DNA of 64,000 bases from Orthonyx spaldingii. Its lineage: Eukaryota; Chordata; Aves; Passeriformes; Orthonychidae. Location of the stretch: positions 1,621,311 to 1,685,310 of the forward strand of contig VZTJ01002639.1 in assembly GCA_013397795.1 (NCBI GenBank). The letters are read 5' to 3'. This document shows, piece by piece, positions 61,337 through 64,000 of the stretch. The position numbers and the translations under genes are program-made. The number at the start of each line of letters is the position of its first letter. The stretch's first letter is position 1. Below the pieces are notes generated by a model. That model did no database searches. It worked only from the letters and a program-made list of their open reading frames with translations, and was not told the origin of the DNA.

Positions 61337-62434
61337 GTTCTTGATATCTAATCTTATGTTGTACTGAGGACATTACAGTGCAACTCCAAGCATCCAATTT
61401 CAATTTAGCTACAGTTGTACACATTAACTTCTCTACAACATTGCTCCTGTTCTCCTGCTGCCAAGCCTCATGTCCCTTCCCAATACACCATTATGAGGGA
61501 TTTTTTTTTTTCTCTTTTTAAATTACAAATCCAAAACAACAGTCTGCTAAATCAAGAAACTCTCTTAAAGGAAGGCAATAGATTTTGAGCCTCTAGAGTG
61601 TTTTGGGGTCAGATTTTCTGGCTCTCCTCTGCAGCAATGAAGACCACAAATATACACTAAAAAGAAAAAAAAATAGAGAAAGAAAATTAGAGTGGAGTCA
61701 CTTGCCTCCAGCATCTAGCTCTTGAAGAAAAACATACATGACCACCACTTTTTCATCACCCTCCCCCCCCATATGATTCTCACCACCCTCTATTAGAGGG
61801 AGAGTCTCACTAGATGATTCACAGAGCTCCCTGTCTGCCAAGCATATTCGGGGCCATATAATTTTACCCTTTGATTATAAATACTGTTTTTATGTAAGGA
61901 TGTAGGCACACTTACCAGGTCATCATTTCTTTTGGGAGGTTGTGAATTGCAAGCTATAGTCAGCAACAAACTCTGCCTGATGTTCTGCTAGTTAAGTAAT
62001 GCTTAAATAAGAACGATATCAAAGTGATAAATACAAGCCCTCTTTGCTTTGCTCTTTTCATGGCCTCGGTCTACATTTTATGTCAAAAAGTACTGTGAAG
62101 TATTGTAGATAGTGCTGATAATGAAAACTAAAGCTATGGCTGCCTAACATTCTCATTATAACTTCTTATTTTCAGTCATTTATAACTTTGCCAAAAACAA
62201 TGCCTCAAGCTGGTTTAAAGGAGGAGGGGATCAGTAATTAAGTTAATCTGTTCCTGCAAGCATCAAGGAAAACTTAGTCTTTCACACGATATTTAGAGAA
62301 AAGAAAAAAAAAAATAAATTCCAGTGATTTCTTTGAAGCATCCATACATTTCACTGCTCCAAAGCTAGCATTCATAAGTTTGTAAAGGTCTGTGCTAAAA
62401 TAAAGCAAGTTTCTATTTCACAAAGTCATAAAGG
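61337..62434. other. Unassigned AT-rich sequence
   Basis: No gene or repeat family recognised. Confidence 0.5.
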
Positions 62435-62493
62435 CAACAAACCCCAAACCAAACCAAAAACACCCCAAAACCACCAAACAACCACAAAAAAAC
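62435..62493. repeat. A/C-only tract
   Basis: Nearly 60 bp with only A and C, made of CCAAA, CCCCAAA and CAAAC words. Confidence 0.9.
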
Positions 62494-62764
62494 TTTGAAA
62501 TTATTTACAAGAAGCAAGAGTCACAGCCAATGGGGAACATGCTCTAGGACCATGATCCAGACATCTGTATTTTGTGTTAGCTCAGTTGCACTGAGCAGGG
62601 TCATCTGTCCATCACTAATTCCTCAGCAAAGGAAACAAACAGCAAACTGGAGGAAGAATGGGTGGGTTAAGCAATGACGTGCTTGAGGGGCAGTAATATT
62701 TCAAAACATGAAACTCTATAGAGTCTCTGTTCCTCTTTCCCAGCTGCTCTCTTTGCACACGGGT

Positions 62765-62792
62765 ATGCAAATTCGTGTAAATCCATGCAAAT
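62765..62792 (+). promoter_or_regulatory. Paired octamer (ATGCAAAT) sites
   Basis: Two perfect POU-factor octamers in the same orientation start exactly 20 bp apart (62765-62772 and 62785-62792), close to two helical turns. The surrounding 150 bp is CpG-bearing and GC-richer ('ctgcgctctgttcgctggg'). It may be an enhancer or promoter element. Single octamers are common in AT-rich DNA, but the regular pair is less so. Confidence 0.35.
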
Positions 62793-62799
62793 ACAGGAC

Positions 62800-63963
62800 C
62801 CACTGCGCTCTGTTCGCTGGGTGCTCCCCGGCACTCTGAGCTCCCACTCCCTGCCAGGGCCAGGCTGCAGCACCTCTCTGCCTTCCTGACCACAAACTCC
62901 CCAGTCAGGAAAATGGGGAGAAGCTGCAGCACCCTGTCACCACGGCAGGCTGTGACAACACGCCAAGGAAGGGGAGATGTGTGGTAATGCACGTGGAATA
63001 CACCTTTCCAAGGCTAATGGCACTCCCACAGACGCCCTGTCCTTGTGCAGGGTTTGACTGCCTGCACCGGGGTATCAGCTCCCTGCAGCCACTAACACAG
63101 AGCAATGCTTATAGTTTCTATAGTGAGGAACTGTACACGTTTTTCAGAGGTAACTGAGGTGGTGCAGGTTGTTTTGGGGTGTTACACCACTCACCTCTGC
63201 ATCTGTGCCAAGGTAGCTGCAGGCAGCCCTTCTCCAGCCACCTCTCAGACTGCTTTTGGCACATCCTCACACTTGGCTGTGCTGACCCAGGCCCACCTCA
63301 GTCACCCAGCACACAAACCAGAAAACCAAAGCTGCTTCTCCTCTTACTGTCCCAAGACACACTCACCTCCCCCTCACAGAATTCTGTTCACATGGATAAC
63401 AGGGATCCCACACCCTGAGTGTGCCTCCTCTGTGAGCCAGCTGCTTGCTCCTGACACTCTGTGACAAAACACACCTCCTACCCTGTACCCTCCACCTTGC
63501 TCCTCACCACTGCAACATCAGCTCTGCATTCACATTTCTCCTCACTTCCAAATGCACAGCAAGAAATCAGCCCTCAAATCACACAGATTGGACTTGAACA
63601 GAGCTTAAATTAATTAATGGGTAGCTCTAGGTACTCACCCACACTTTCCAATCCCAGAGCCTCAGATGAGGTACTTCATGAGCATTCCTTTCCTCTGCTG
63701 GAGAAAAGATAGAAAGGATCTGATAACAGTAACTTGGATTTAATTTGCCCACATGGTCTTGCATTGGACTTGGACATAAAAGTCTCTTTCCCACCCAAGA
63801 TCTCAGCTCCCTAACAGAGAGATCAATACTGACCATAACTGGGATCTCTTATCTCACCCCAGAGCTGAACCCTTCCATACAATCCTCTGCTTCCACCTCC
63901 AGGGAATCTGCCTCATCCACACATCACTCTTACAACCACACCCGGGATGCTTTCAAAGCAGGC
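62800..63963. other. C-rich, G-poor unassigned block
   Basis: On the plus strand C clearly exceeds G over most of this block, with recurrent CACC, CCTCC and CACA words. Frames of 125 (62615-62992, minus) and 119 codons (63105-63464, plus) reflect this composition and lack domains. No transposon family was recognised. Confidence 0.45.
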
Positions 63964-64000
63964 AACTGCGGCATCAACTGCGGCATCAACTGCGGCATCA
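63964..64000. repeat. 12-bp minisatellite, cut by the window edge
   Basis: Three perfect copies of AACTGCGGCATC plus one base reach the last base of the window. Each unit holds a CpG. The array probably continues beyond the edge. Confidence 0.93.

Noticed and set aside
62615..62992. 125-codon minus-strand frame
   Set aside because: Composition-driven in a C-skewed block; no domain or splice signals supporting an exon.
1..64000. CRISPR array, operon, phage or bacterial system
   Set aside because: No regularly spaced repeats, no gene clusters and a clear vertebrate repeat content.

Overview
This window looks like about 64 kb of intergenic or deep-intronic DNA from an amniote vertebrate, most probably a bird. 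It is AT-rich and CpG-poor, with no dense reading frames, operons, ribosome-binding sites or tRNA/rRNA genes, so it is not prokaryotic. It carries decayed CR1-type LINE pieces (7.56-8.82 kb and 19.43-19.69 kb), one LTR with an avian-retrovirus-like layout (about 10.97-11.5 kb), and several MIR-like SINE remnants. It also has many pure T/G or A/C tracts of a kind common in bird genomes. The bird assignment is inference; a crocodilian or turtle cannot be excluded from sequence alone.

No protein-coding gene or exon could be supported. The longest open frames (181, 150, 134, 131 and 125 codons) are about what 64 kb of AT-rich DNA gives by chance. They show no recognisable domain, and several overlap repeats.

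Layout. 0-6 kb: unassigned. 6.2-8.8 kb: a MIR remnant, then a degraded CR1 on the minus strand that keeps its 3' tail, a C-terminal reverse-transcriptase piece and the linker ahead of the RT. 10.97-11.5 kb: minus-strand LTR with TATA box, inverted CCAAT box and poly(A) signal. 15.2-16.9 kb: a CpG- and GC-rich block with homeodomain-type motifs, the best promoter/enhancer candidate of the left half. 18.3-22.5 kb: two 136-bp inverted repeat arms, nearly identical, about 3.9 kb apart. 29.0-32.1 kb: low-repeat sequence rich in TAATTA, GATA and E-box motifs that looks like developmental conserved non-coding sequence, followed by a perfect 28-bp tandem duplication carrying two CACGTG E-boxes. 37.2 kb: a perfect 22-bp-arm hairpin with a 2-nt loop. 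48.8-49.2 kb: another regulatory-looking block with a canonical short-loop G-quadruplex. 51.5-52.3 kb: an unexplained, more GC-rich stretch. 62.7-64.0 kb: paired octamers, a C-rich/G-poor block, and the start of a 12-bp minisatellite that runs off the window edge.

Nothing here works as a gene system. The pattern fits a regulatory gene desert: old repeats, few or no young insertions, and islands of motif-dense sequence that probably serve a developmental gene outside the window. The most notable finds are structural: the 136-bp inverted duplication whose arms differ only at one decayed CpG, the near-perfect hairpins, and the E-box duplication.
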